Below are positions 25,664 to 36,667 of a stretch of 64,000 nucleotides of DNA, one piece after another. Below the pieces are notes generated by a model. The model was given only the letters and a program-made list of their open reading frames with translations, made no database searches and was not told the DNA's origin. The stretch is taken from positions 93,343,868 through 93,407,867 of the forward strand of contig NC_084797.1 in the NCBI RefSeq assembly GCF_963169125.1, given 5' to 3'. The stretch comes from Humulus lupulus. Lineage: Eukaryota; Streptophyta; Magnoliopsida; Rosales; Cannabaceae. The number at the start of each line of letters is the position of its first letter. Position 1 is the first letter of the stretch. The position numbers were made by a program, and so were the translations under genes.

Positions 25664-26852
25664 CGATCGGATAACGATCGGATAAAATGGAGATGGGTAC
25701 TAGTGAACTAGGGAAGGAGAAAGGCTAGAACACTTCTTTTGTCTCTCTCTATGTTGTTTCTAACTTGGAATGACTTTCAAGCAAAATGTCAATCATCTCA
25801 TCTGACATAAAAAAGAATAATATCTATCAATATATATCTTACATATATAATAAGGATGTTTAAAATGAATAATAAACTTTATGCATTGTTACCCTAAAAT
25901 CTCAACCCTGCTAAATTTGCTTTTCTTTCTTCTCTCTTATTTATTTCATAATGTCTCCCCCCTAGATATTTTTTTTTCTTCTCTCTGTCTTCCCATCTTC
26001 TCTTTTCGTTTTAAATCAAGCCTCCAGCTCCATGTAAGAATAATAGCAATTTATATATAATTTGTCTCAAAAAAATAAAATTAAAAATAATTTTTATATG
26101 TATTAAATAATATAAAATTTAAGTTTGATCTGCTCTTAATGATGGATTAAAATATAAATATATATTAGTTGTTTGTTGACTTCATTGAAAAATAAATAAT
26201 TAAATTTTGTTTTAAATTTATCTAACAATGCATCTCCATAAATATAAATATACATTAGAAATAATTTTGCTTATAAATAATTTTATTTGGATAATATAAA
26301 TGACTCACATGTGGACACTTCTAAAAGATCTAGGAAGATCTCGGTAAGATTATTGTATTTTCATATTCTTTTTTATCCAATTATTTTTATATAAACTAAA
26401 ATTTCTCTACATATCTTAATTCTCTTTCTATGCTTTTGTAGTATTATACTATTACTTTTTTCTTTTGTTTGGAGAATTTAGATAATAATAATAAATAAAT
26501 ACTCAACAAGTTATAATAATAAAAAATCTATAACAATTGAACCAGTAATTTTGTTTAGATAATCACTCATTTTATTTTTTATAATTTTACTTTTAAAAAT
26601 TGAATTTAAAATTAAATTAATAATATATATTAAATAGAATATTCTTTAACAAAAGAGATCAATTTATATTTTAATAATAAATAAGTGTTGACAATGAGAA
26701 CTCGTCAACAAAGTTATGTTAGAAAATCAAAATGCAAGTAAGAAATTGAAAAACGGTCAAGAACTTAGAAAAACTTACAAGAAAATATTGCAGAACAACA
26801 ATGGAGAAAAATGAGTATATTTCTCTAGATTATAGTACAAGAATTTTCCAAT
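25664..26852. other. AT-rich intergenic sequence, no gene seen
   Basis: Between the truncated integrase and the inverted-repeat element at 26853 I see AT-rich sequence without long ORFs, retroelement motifs or clear repeats. It may be old host DNA or eroded transposon. Confidence 0.5.
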
Positions 26853-27180
26853 GGGCATTATATTTGCACCCCAATAATATATATAGGCACCTCATTAATT
26901 AAAAAAAAATTAAATCATTTTAATACATTTTCTTAATATTTTTGTATATATTCTTTAATTTCTGTTTTTTTTATTTCAATAATTTTATTTATCTTATTTT
27001 CATAATATTTTTTTTTTAATAATGTAAAATTTTTGAGAAAAAAACTCTTAATTTAAAAAAAATTATATTTTTTTTGTTTTAATTTGTTTTATTTAAATAT
27101 TTTACATATATATTATTTATATGTATTTTTTAGAATATGACAACGAAAAAAATAGAAAAATGTGAGCATAAGTTGAAAAT

Positions 27181-27938
27181 TGTTGACGCAGTTCTTCGCC
27201 AACAGGTAATTAAGAAAATAAGAGGAAGGGATTAGTGCTTATGTTGAACCGAAATAGATGAATGATCTTTTGAAAATGGGCTGGTGACACAATTACGATT
27301 TTTTAGGTGGTTCAAAGGTTAAAATCATTCTACTCCACCAGTCAATATTATTGCTATATGCTTGGTATTCTTTTACAGAGTATTTCTTACACAATCGAAT
27401 CCAACCATTGGCAACTCCCAGGGTCTCCATATTTATAGGAGAGGGCACCTGGGAGTTGGTAAGAATGTCATCCCGTGACATTCTTACCTATCATGTCAAC
27501 TCTGTGACATTCATGATTAATTCCTAAAACTTGACACATGAAGTGTGGTCAAATCAATAGGTAAGGGGATAATGGGCCGCACGGCCCAACCCAGTCGTGG
27601 GTGTCTGAATACGCACGTTCATGCTGCGTGTCCGAGAAGTCAGGGATATATCAGACACGTGATGTCTGATATATGCACGTTTACCTTGCGTGGTTGACTT
27701 TATAAAAGGTCATATCCTCCAACTCTAGCTCGTACCACGAGCTGGATGCTTCCCTCGACCTGTGGCCTTCAGAGTCCAGACTCAGTCCTTAAGTAATATT
27801 GGCGAACCTTTAGGCTACCTCGAGCTAAGGAGGTAGGATCTTACGATGGCAGCTCCGGTCTTGGGGATGTCCACGTGGTAGACATGATTATGCCATATCT
27901 CAGCCCGCTAACAGCCCGCGGGAAAATCAGGGCGTACA
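27181..27938 (-). repeat. 3' LTR of the Tat element
   Basis: On the minus strand it runs TGTACGCCCTG (27938) to CGCGTCAACA (27181), 758 bp. It contains an imperfect palindrome, arms 27646-27657 and 27663-27674 (ATATATCAGACA and its complement), with CACGTG at the loop edge. Confidence 0.92.
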
Positions 27939-27957
27939 TTTGCCCCCCAAGCCCCTG
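27939..27957 (-). other. Polypurine tract of the Tat element
   Basis: The minus strand reads CAGGGGCTTGGGGGGCAAA directly before the 3' LTR start. It confirms the minus orientation and the LTR boundary at 27938. Confidence 0.75.
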
Positions 27958-28183
27958 CTCGTGGTACACGACGTCGCATAGGGCCACAGTAGGGGCTTTT
28001 AGGCTTCCCCATGAACTCTTCATATTCCACATTTTACGCAGGCGCCAAATACGTGGAACATCGTGGTTGGTGACGGTACGTCTTCCGAGAAGAGCATTAA
28101 ATGGCATAGCCTATACTCAGCCGTCGTTTCGTCTTTCGAGTGGAGAGCCTTGGATCCCACATCAGGGCAATCCAACGGCCCTC

Positions 28184-28211
28184 CACACGTGGCCCTTCAC
28201 GTATATAAAAG
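28184..28211 (+). promoter_or_regulatory. Predicted promoter of the antisense gene (G-box and TATA)
   Basis: ACACGTGG at 28185-28192 is a G-box core, and TATATAAAAG at 28202-28211 is a strong plant TATA box. It lies in unique internal sequence 260 bp past the LTR and about 760 bp before the predicted start codon, on the strand opposite to gag-pol. Transcription would be expected to start near 28235. This is inferred from motifs only. Confidence 0.65.
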
Positions 28212-28441
28212 GGGTGTCCACCTTACGCATAGGGCATCCGTTCATTTGAAATTTTTCAGAATTTTCTTTCTTCTTCTCTCCTTCATCATCTTCAAAAAGA
28301 AAAAACCTCTTCTTTCCGGCCGCCATTCCCAGCACTCAAGAAGTTCAAGTGCAAGGGCTCCCTTGAAGCTTTGGAATCAACTACTTCGACGAAGCCCCAA
28401 CCCAGGCGATCCCTTCATCCTCTTCTCAACCAAAACACTCT

Positions 28442-28963
28442 GTAAGTCTCCTGACTGTGCATGTTTTGAAATTATTTTTCACTATAGCCTAGGTAAATAT
28501 TTACTGTAGCCGCATGCAATGTTCCGTTGGTTTTTTGTGGGCATGAAGGGTGAAAGCCTTTTAGGTTAGGGTATCGTTTGCAGTAGAAAACCATTTAGGA
28601 GCATGGTTTATAGGGTGCGTTTTCTGGGGAAATTTTCTAGGTAGGATTTTAGGTATGTTGGTTTAAAGTATCCAGTACTTTGGGTGCAAAACCGGGTAGC
28701 TTAGGGGACACGCTTCATAGGCGGTTTTGCACCTCTCGCCTACCAAAACTTTCCTTCCAAGGAAAATTTCTATCCTAACCCTCCTGACATACGAATTCCG
28801 AGTAATCGGGGATCTGTTGGGAGCATAGGCGCGTGTTCGAAGAACCGCATGGTCTCACTCTCCACGAGCTGGGCTTACCTCAGCTCGTGCCAAGGAAACA
28901 CATTCAGATTCTTCTCCATTTTTAGGTCGCCTTTTTCTAAAATTTCTTCTTTTTGTTCGCTAG
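28442..28963 (+). other. Predicted 5' UTR intron of the antisense gene
   Basis: The donor is CT|GTAAGT at 28442 and the acceptor is a pyrimidine-rich run ending CGCTAG at 28963, eight bases before the ATG at 28972. Removing it joins a leader starting near 28235 to the first coding exon. If it is spliced, the in-frame ATG at 28849 is intronic, which is why I use 28972 as the start. Confidence 0.55.
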
Positions 28964-28971
28964 GCGACCAG

Positions 28972-31689
28972 ATGGGACCCAAGAAGAACGCTCCGAAGAA
29001 GTCCGTAGGCAGCTCATCCTCCCAACAAAACAAGGGAAAGGAGGTGATGGTTGAATCCCCGATTCCCAACTTCGGGCCAGCAGTGGAACGGGAGATCGAG
29101 GTGGCCCCCGACGCGTTCTTCGAGGTGAAGAAGATCGTCTCAAAGATCACTGACCAGGCGAGGGTAAACAAAATATTCCTCTCCCATAACATCGAGCTGG
29201 GGAGAGGGACCGTGATTGCCCGACCTCCCTTAGAAGGCGAGCAGAGCTGCGCGCCGCTTGATGAGGTGTTCTCGGCCTGGAGCGACGAACATTTCAAGGC
29301 GGGGGCCTTCCTCCCGCTGGACCAGTACTTCGCCGATTTCCTCAACTACGTGAGGTTGGCCCCATTCCAGCTCCCCCCCAACTCTTACCATTTGTTGGCG
29401 GGGTTAAGATACATGTTCTTGAAACAGGAGTGGGAGGTCCCCACTCCTGCAGACATTCTGTATTTCTTTTGCCTCAAGGCCAGCCCGGAGCAGCGAGGGC
29501 GAGGTGATGGGTTCTATTACTTAACCCAGTTCCCCAACACGGCTGTGGTCATCGAGCTACCCAGCCACCCCAACGACTTCAAAGACCAATTCTTTATGTC
29601 GACGGGGTTCCGAAACTGCGAGCTGCACTACTTCAACCATCCTCGTAAGTGCCTTTCAACCTTAGCTCGTAAGTTAAGTATCGGTTAGCTCCCCCTGTAT
29701 CCATTTCTAACTTAGATTAATTCTGCAGCTATCTTCGCGAGGACAGAGAAGTCTGTGATCCTCAGGAGCCAGTACGAGACACTGACAGGCTTGCCCCCCA
29801 GTGAAAAGGACTATCGCCAGCTCGTGACAGACGAGACGATGTTGTCCTGCAAGCTGATCTCCCCATGCCAGACTCTGAACCTGAGGAGGCCTCGGGTGCC
29901 TCCCCCAGCTCGCGAGATGAGGCCTATCCCCGTGGAGGAGGTCACGGGGGATGAGGATGAGGAGGACAAGGTGCCCCTCGTGAGGATGAGGAAGCGGGCG
30001 TTGGAGGCCGCCCAAAGAACGGACGAGGAGAGGATCCGGTCCGGAGCAACTGCAGGTCCCTCCAACCAAGGTAACCCATACATGTTTAGGAACTTAGATA
30101 GGGCCACTGCAGACCCCCGGCTAGCTAGGTTCAACCCCAAACAGATCGTCCAACGCCATCGAAGTGACCCAGACTTTGATGAAACCCTGCTCCATTGCGT
30201 TGACCAGCTCGTGTTGGATTACGAAAGTAGCCGCCCTAGGGGTACCATAGTCGTAGACAACACCCTAGCTTTTAGGTCGGTCCTATTCGAGGAGTATAGG
30301 ACTAACCTTCGGTCATGGCCATCACTCCGGGAGGGTGTCGTAGCTCCGGGTCTTAGGCAATACGTAGAAGAGTCTAGTCCTGAGACAACCTCGGATCCAG
30401 AACCTGCGCCAGTTCGAGAAGTAATTGTCTTAGATTCCCCCGCAGAAGCTCTGGGGCCGATGGTCGTAACCATAGATTCCTCTTCTAGCTCAGGGGGTAG
30501 GATTCCTTTTAGTATATATATATACTTGAGTTTCGCCTTTTTTCCCCTTTGTTTTTGTTTTTGCATGACTACTTACTGATATTGATGTTGTCTTTGTTTT
30601 GCCAGAGGAGATGTCTCAGCCCGGGGGAAAGAACCTGCGAGCTATGTTCACCGGAGGGAACTCCTCAGCTAGGGCTTCTGGGCCCAAAATGAAGAAGCTC
30701 CGGGTGGCGAAGAAAGCCACTGGGACCCCAACCAAGTCCCCTGCAAAGGGGAAAGAGCAGCCCCCAGCTGCCCAGGTCGAGGAAACTACACCTCTTACTG
30801 TAGTGGAGAACATGCCTCCACCCCCTCCGTGAGCTCCGGCCTTTGTCCGGGACACAGGGGTAGAGTTCGGGACCTCAGCAACTGCGCCCCCCGATGTACG
30901 TATCCCGGTGGATCCTCAGGACCTGGAGAAGATTCCAGATGTCTTTCGGGGGACGGTGTATGAGACAGCGAGCTACGCCGTCAGCCACTTCTACCACTTC
31001 AACGAGAGGGAGCTATGGGCCATCGAAACCAGGAGCCCGGTGGGCGTAATGGAATCGTCAATGGGCATGGCCCTAACGGTAAGCTGACTTTACCCTTCTA
31101 TGATTTTTTATTATTATGCCTTGCCCTGTTTTTCCTCTCTTTTTTTTCTAAGGTAGTTGCCTCTTTGTCTTTACAGAGCGTCTTGGCCCTTCACCGGAGC
31201 ATAACCAGGGCCAACGCCCAGCTCGAGGATATGAGGGGTGAGCATCAGACGGCCTTGACCGCCCATCAGACTTCCTTGCAGACGGCCCAACAGAAGGAGA
31301 AGGAAGCCAAGGATGCCCTAGCGGCCGCGCAGGCCGAGCTGGCTGAAGCCCGTCCTAAGCTTCAAGAGGCCGATGCCACCAAAGATGCCCTCGCCGCTGC
31401 ACGGGCAAAGCTAGACACTGCGAAGACTAGGGCCGAGGAGGCCAAGGCCGCCCTGGAAGCAGAGAAGGCAGCCTCCAGCTCCGCCATGGAGGACATGCTA
31501 TACCACTGCTGGGTTTACAACTCGGACGGTGATTTCTCCTTCTTGGGAGCGGACGTCTGGGAGCCCTTGCTGGAGGGGTTTAAAGCTCGCCTCCAGAAAG
31601 AGGCACCTTCTGAGACCGGGGAAGTCTCCGTCGTAGCTGAGCAGGAGGGCGAGACGGCGACCTCCACGGGGCAGCCCGGTGGAGCCTAG
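28972..31689 (+). CDS. Antisense extra gene of the Tat element, 4 coding exons, one stop
   Basis: Predicted exons are 28972-29644, 29729-30496, 30606-31078 and 31177-31689. All introns are GT-AG (donors GTAAGT, GTAGGA, GTAAGC; acceptors CTGCAG, GCCAG, TTACAG). Joined length is 2427 nt, exactly 809 codons with the stop, and phases agree at every joint. Exon 1 (MGPKKNAPKK start) contains DQYFADFLNYVRLAPFQL and PNSYHLLAG, resembling the plant family called putative gypsy-type transposon (Transposase_28). The name is historical: no transposase chemistry is established. Exon 2 is acidic/basic linker. Exon 3 is Pro/Lys-rich. Exon 4 is an Ala/Glu/Lys-rich coiled coil (about residues 640-750). A TGA at 30830-30832 (codon 556) interrupts it. 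The role is unknown. Known Tat elements carry comparable extra ORFs in antisense near the 3' LTR. Confidence 0.75.
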
Positions 31690-31849
31690 GGCCTTTCTTT
31701 TTCGCATCCACTCTTTTATTATTATTCTTTTTTTTTTTGTTGTAACTTTTGTATGAGGTTTTTCTACCTCGAGACAATCGGTTTTTATCAATTTTTGCCT
31801 TTGATTGGTTTATTTCCTTTTTCCTTTACGCATTTATGTTACTGCTTTG
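31690..31849 (+). other. 3' region of the antisense gene
   Basis: This T-rich sequence after the TAG at 31687-31689 includes TTGTAACTTTTGTATGAGG, typical of plant transcript ends. No AATAAA is obvious. It leads directly into the tandem array. Confidence 0.35.
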
Positions 31850-32562
31850 AAAAACTTAGTTCGTGTTAATTTTTTGACTAATATCTTGTGCTTTTTAAGG
31901 AAAAACACTGATTAATCAATTTAAATTAACTTCTAAGTTTTATGACTTGGTTATGTCCAGGAACTTAGTTTGAAAACTTAGTTCGCGTTAATTTTTATCA
32001 ATATCTCGTGCTTTTTAAGAAAAACAACGATCAATCAATTTAAATTAACTTCTAAGTTTTGTGACCTGGTTATGTCCAGGAACTTAGTTTGAAAACTTAG
32101 TTCGCGTTAATTTTTATCAATATCTCGTGCTTTTTAAGAAAAACAACGATCAATCGATTTAAATTAACTTCTAAGTTTTGTGACCTAGTTATGTCCAGGA
32201 ACTTAGTTTGAAAACTTAGTTCGCGTTATTTTTTATCAATATCTCGTGCTTTTTAAGAAAAACAACGATCAATCGATTTAAATTAACTTCTAAGTTTTAT
32301 GACCTGGTTATGTCCAGGAACTTAGTTTGAAAACTTAGTTCGCGTTAATTTTTATCAATATCTCGTGCTCTTTAAGAAAAACAACGATCAATCGATTTAA
32401 ATTAACTTATAAGTTTTAAGGCGACCTGGTTAAATCTAGGATATAGCTTAGTTCGTGTTAATCCTTTATCAATATCTCGCGTTTTTTAAGAAAGCAACGA
32501 TCAATCGATTTGAATTAACTTCTAAGTCTTTAAGGCGACCTGGTTATATCCAGGTACTATAT
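31850..32562. repeat. Tandem array, about six units of 113-120 bp
   Basis: The word AACTTAGTTCG(C/T)GTTA recurs so that TTCG falls at 31861, 31981, 32101, 32220, 32339 and 32452, giving periods of 120, 120, 119, 119 and 113 bp. Each unit continues with TATCAATATCTCGTGC, GATCAATCGATTTAAATTAAC and a GACCTGGTTATGTCCAGG near-palindrome. The middle units are nearly identical and the outer ones diverged. It lies in the Tat 3' untranslated region between the pol end (32698) and the antisense gene. Confidence 0.88.
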
Positions 32563-32697
32563 GCCCCCCAAGTAACTGGGAAAGGGTCTTTCGTGGTTAC
32601 TTTAGATTACACTTGTAAATATGTACAATTATAAACGAAAAGTTAATTCTCATTGCTTAATACATAAAAAAAATGGCCCTTAGGCCTTACAAGGGGG

Positions 32698-35600
32698 TCA
32701 TTGATAATATCTCTTCAAATGGATGGCGTTCCAAGTCCATAGGACCGCCCCTCCATCGAGCCGAGCTAATTTGTAAGTTCCTTCTTTAATGACCTAGATG
32801 ATTTGATATGGCCCTTCCCAGTTCGGTCCCAATGCTCCATCTTTGGGATCCTTACCGGCTAAGAAAACCCTCTTGAGGACCAGGTCGCCAATGCTAAAGG
32901 CGCGCTTTTTGACTTTTGAGTTAAAATAATGAGTGATTTTTTGCTGGTAATGTGCGAGCTGGAGTTGCGAATCTTCTCGTCTTTCATCAACCAAGTCAAG
33001 GGAAGCGCAAAGTAGCTCGGGGTTGCGATCCTGGTCATATGCCTGGACCCTATGCGAAAGTGCCTTAATCTCTACAGGGAGGACTGCCTCACTCCCAAAG
33101 GTCAGGGAGAAAGGAGTATGACCTGTAGGAGTCCGATGCGAGGTCTGGTATGCCCACAGAACCTGGGGGAGTTGTTCTGGCCAGACTCCCTTGGCTTCGT
33201 CTAGTCTCTTTTTAAGGCTCGCCTTTAACGTCTTGTTGACGGCCTCGACCTGGCCATTCGCCTGAGGATAGGCCACGGAGGAGAAGCTTTTCACAATTCC
33301 GTACCTTTCGCAAAACTCGGTGAATAGGTCGCTGTCGAACTGAGTCCCATTGTCAGAAACGATCTTCTTGGGCAGCCCGAATCGGCAGATAATGCTCTTA
33401 ACCACAAAGTTGAGGACTTTTTTGGAAGTTATCGTCGCCAAAGGTTCTGCCTCAGCCCACTTCGTAAAGTAGTCGATGGCCACCATGGCATAACGGACCC
33501 CGCCTTTTAGGGAGGGCGCCAACCAAGTCAATCCCCCAAACTGCAAACAGCCATGGGGAAAAGATCATCTTCAGCTCGACTGGGGGAGCTCGGGCAATGG
33601 TGGCGAACCGCTGGCACTTGTCACATTTCTTGACATACGAGATCGAGTCCTTGGACAGAGTGGGCCAGTAATATCCTTGCCTTGGGACCTTTAGGGCCAA
33701 GCTTTGCCCCCCAGTGTGATCCCCACAAAAACCCTCATGCACCTCCTGCAGGATGGCCTTTGCTTCGCCTGGAAGAACACATCGCAGGAGAGGTAGGGAG
33801 TGCCCACATCGATATAGCACCCCGTCTACCATCGTATACCTTGGGGCCTGGTACAGTACCCGCCGCGCATCATTACGCCCTTCAGGTAGCTTCCCTTCGA
33901 CAAGATACTCAAGGATGGGGGTCATCCAGGTCGGCCTAGCATCGATCATCTCGACCTCCGTCCTGACTTCTTCTATACTTGGTTTTTCCAAGAACTCTAT
34001 TGGAACTAGCCCCAGAGCCTCCGTCTCCCCGAAGGTGGCGAGCTTGGCAAGAGCATCTGCGCTAGCGTTCTGCTCCCGAGGTATCTGCTCGATTGAGCCT
34101 CGCCCAAACGTGAACAGCTCAACTTTTACCTTCGCTAGGTAGGCAGCCATCTTGGGTCCTCGTGCTTGATATTCGCCCAGAACCTGGTTTACCACGAGCT
34201 GGGAGTCACTGAAGCACTAGACGGAGCTCGCCTTCAGCTCCTGGGCTATCCTTAGCCCGGCCAGTAAAGCTTCGTATTCGGCCTCGTTGTTGGAGGCTTT
34301 GAATCCAAATCTCAGCGCCGAGTGGAATCTATGTCCCTCAGGGGATATCAAAATGATTCCAGCCCCGGAGCCGTTCTCGTTGGATGAACCATCCACGAAG
34401 ATCCTCCACGACGCCTGGGCCGAGGTGACCTGGGGTGAGCCTTCTGCAGGATCCTCCCGGAATCCTGTGCACTCTGCCACAAAATCGGCCAGGGCCTGAC
34501 TTTTTATAGTAGTTCATGGGGTGTACAAAATCTCGAACTGACTGAGCTCGACAGCCCACTTTAACAAGCGTCCCGATGCTTCAGGTTTTTGAAAAACCTG
34601 CCTTAAAGGTTGATCGGTCATGACGTGTACTGAGTGGGACTGGAAGTACGGCCTGAGCTTTCGAGAGGCCGTGATAAGATAGAACGCCAATTTTTCCATC
34701 AAAGGGTATCGGGATTTAGCTCCGAGAAGTCTCTTGCTGATGTAATAGACAGGTTTCTGAACCCGGTCTTCTTCTCGGACCATTACGGCACTAGCTGCAT
34801 CCTCTGTGACGGCTAGGTAGAGGAAAAGGGGCTCTCCTTCCTTTGGTTTGGATAATACGGGTGGCTAGGCCAGATGTGCCTTCAGGTCGAGGAAAGCGCT
34901 TTCGCACTCTTCTGTCCATTCGAACTTCTTATTTCCTCGGAGCAGGTTGTAGAATGGCAAGCACTTATCGGTGGATTTTGAAATAAACCGATTGAGGGCT
35001 ACCACCCTTCCTGTCAGGCCTTGGACGTCTTTGCGCGACTTGGGTGAAGGAAGCTCGAGCAATGATCTGATCTTGTCGGGGTTTGCCTCGATTCCTCGGG
35101 TATTGACGATGAAGCCCAGGAATTTTCCAGATGCGACTCCAAAATTGCTCTTCTGTGGATTAAGCCTCATGCCATACTCCTGTAGTATCTTGAAGCATTC
35201 TTCTAGGTCGAAAACATGGTTATCGGCAGTCTTTGACTTGACTAGCATGTCATCAACGTACACTTCCATGTTCTTCCCGATCTGGTTTGCGAACATTCTA
35301 TTTACTAACCTTTGGTACGTAGCACCGGCGTTCTTCAGCCCGAATGGCATGATCTTGTAACAATAAACGTTAGTCAGGGTCATGAAGCTGGTGTGCTCCT
35401 GGTCCGCTGGATTCATGGCGATCTGATTGTAGCCTGAGTACGCGTCCATAAAGGACATGAGCTCGTGCCCCGCCGTGGCATCCACCAATTGGTCAATCCT
35501 TGGCAAGGGAAAACAATCTTTGGGGCAGGCTTTATTTAGGTCGGAGAAGTCGATGCAGGTCCACCACTTCCCGTTGGGCTTCGGGACCAGCACGGGGTTG

Positions 35601-36589
35601 GCGACCCAAATTGGAAACTTGGCTTCACGGATAAAGCTGCATTTCTTAAGCTAGGCTACTTCTTCCTCTAAGGCCTCAGCCCGGGTTGTTCCCAGGCGCC
35701 TTTGCTTCTGGGACTTTGCAGGAACGCTTTTGTCCAGATGAAGGATGTGCATGATGACACTCGGTCCGATTCCCACCATGTCCTTGTGTGACCACGCAAA
35801 CACATCTAGGTTATCCCGCAGAAATCTGATCAGCTCCGCTTTCCTCTTGTTACAGAGGTTTTTCCCGAGCTTGACCATCCGTGAAGGGTTCTGTGGATTG
35901 ATGTTTACTTCCTCGAGCTCCTCAATAGCTTGGAGCTCGGACCTGTCCTCACCTATTCGAGGGTCAATATCCTCACTTAAGACGATATTTTCCCCTTCGG
36001 CGCTCTGAGGTTTTTCAATCTCAGGATCAGCTAAGGGTTCCTGAGATTCCTCTCCACCACCTTGGATGGCCATTGCTAGCTGCCCGGGTTTCGATTTTCC
36101 CTTCATGGAAATGTTGTAGCATTCCCTGGCAGCGAGCTGATCGCCATGGACCGTGCATACTCCTGTGGAAGTAGGGAATTTCATTGCGAGGTGGCGAACG
36201 GATGTGACGGCCTCAAAAGCTATGAGTGTGGGTCGACCCAAAATTGCGTTGTACGCAGCGGGGTAGTCGATGACCACGAACTCTAGGAGTTTAGAGACTG
36301 TCCAAGGTCCTTATCCTAGGGTGATCACCAGCTCGATCGTCCCTATGGCCGCTGATCCTTCTCCCGAAAAACCATACAGCATCATGGAGGTCGCCTTCAG
36401 CTCGGCAACAGTCAAACCCATCTTCTCCAGTGTGGACCGGAATAGAAGGTTTATTGAGCTCCCATTATCGATCAGCACCCTCCTAACCTTCCGATTAGCG
36501 AGCAGAACTGCTATGACCAGAGGGTCGTTATGAGGGAACTGGACATGGCCCACATCTTCTTCCGTAAAAATGATCGGTTGCCTCTCCAA
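32698..36589 (-). pseudogene. Tat-type pol: protease, RT, RNase H, second RNase H, integrase
   Basis: Domain order on the minus strand: protease (36311-36589, LIDNGSSINLLF), RT (34865-35593, FMDAYSGYNQI, PFGLKNAGATYQ and catalytic YVDDMLVKS), RNase H (34514-34783), second archaeal-type RNase H (34217-34480 into 34195, with VDGSSN, NNEAEYEALL and FSDSQLVV), and integrase (32794-34195, zinc ligands around DHTGG and KKCDKCQRF, acidic residues in GIDLVG, IVSDNGTQFD and NGQVEAVN). Stops lie at 36311, 35651, 34865, 34514, 34217 and 32794 (lowest base). A frameshift near 33500 splits the integrase. The original stop appears to be TGA at 32698-32700, after ...HLKRYYQ. Catalytic residues are otherwise present, so decay is recent. 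Confidence 0.9.
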
Positions 36590-36667
36590 TCGCTGTTGCT
36601 TTGGGAGACGCTGCTTCGGGACGAACTCTATTCCATTATGCGCCTTGAGTTCATTTGCGTACCTCTT

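Noticed and set aside
28063..28509. 148-codon plus-strand ORF overlapping the promoter of the antisense gene
   Set aside because: It spans the TATA box, the leader and the splice donor, and has no recognisable motif. It is a chance ORF in non-AT-rich leader DNA.
28849..28971. Upstream in-frame ATG extending the antisense gene by 41 codons
   Set aside because: It falls inside a well-formed GT-AG intron (28442-28963). The ATG at 28972, eight bases after the acceptor, gives a lysine-rich start (MGPKKNAPKK) more typical of a real N-terminus.
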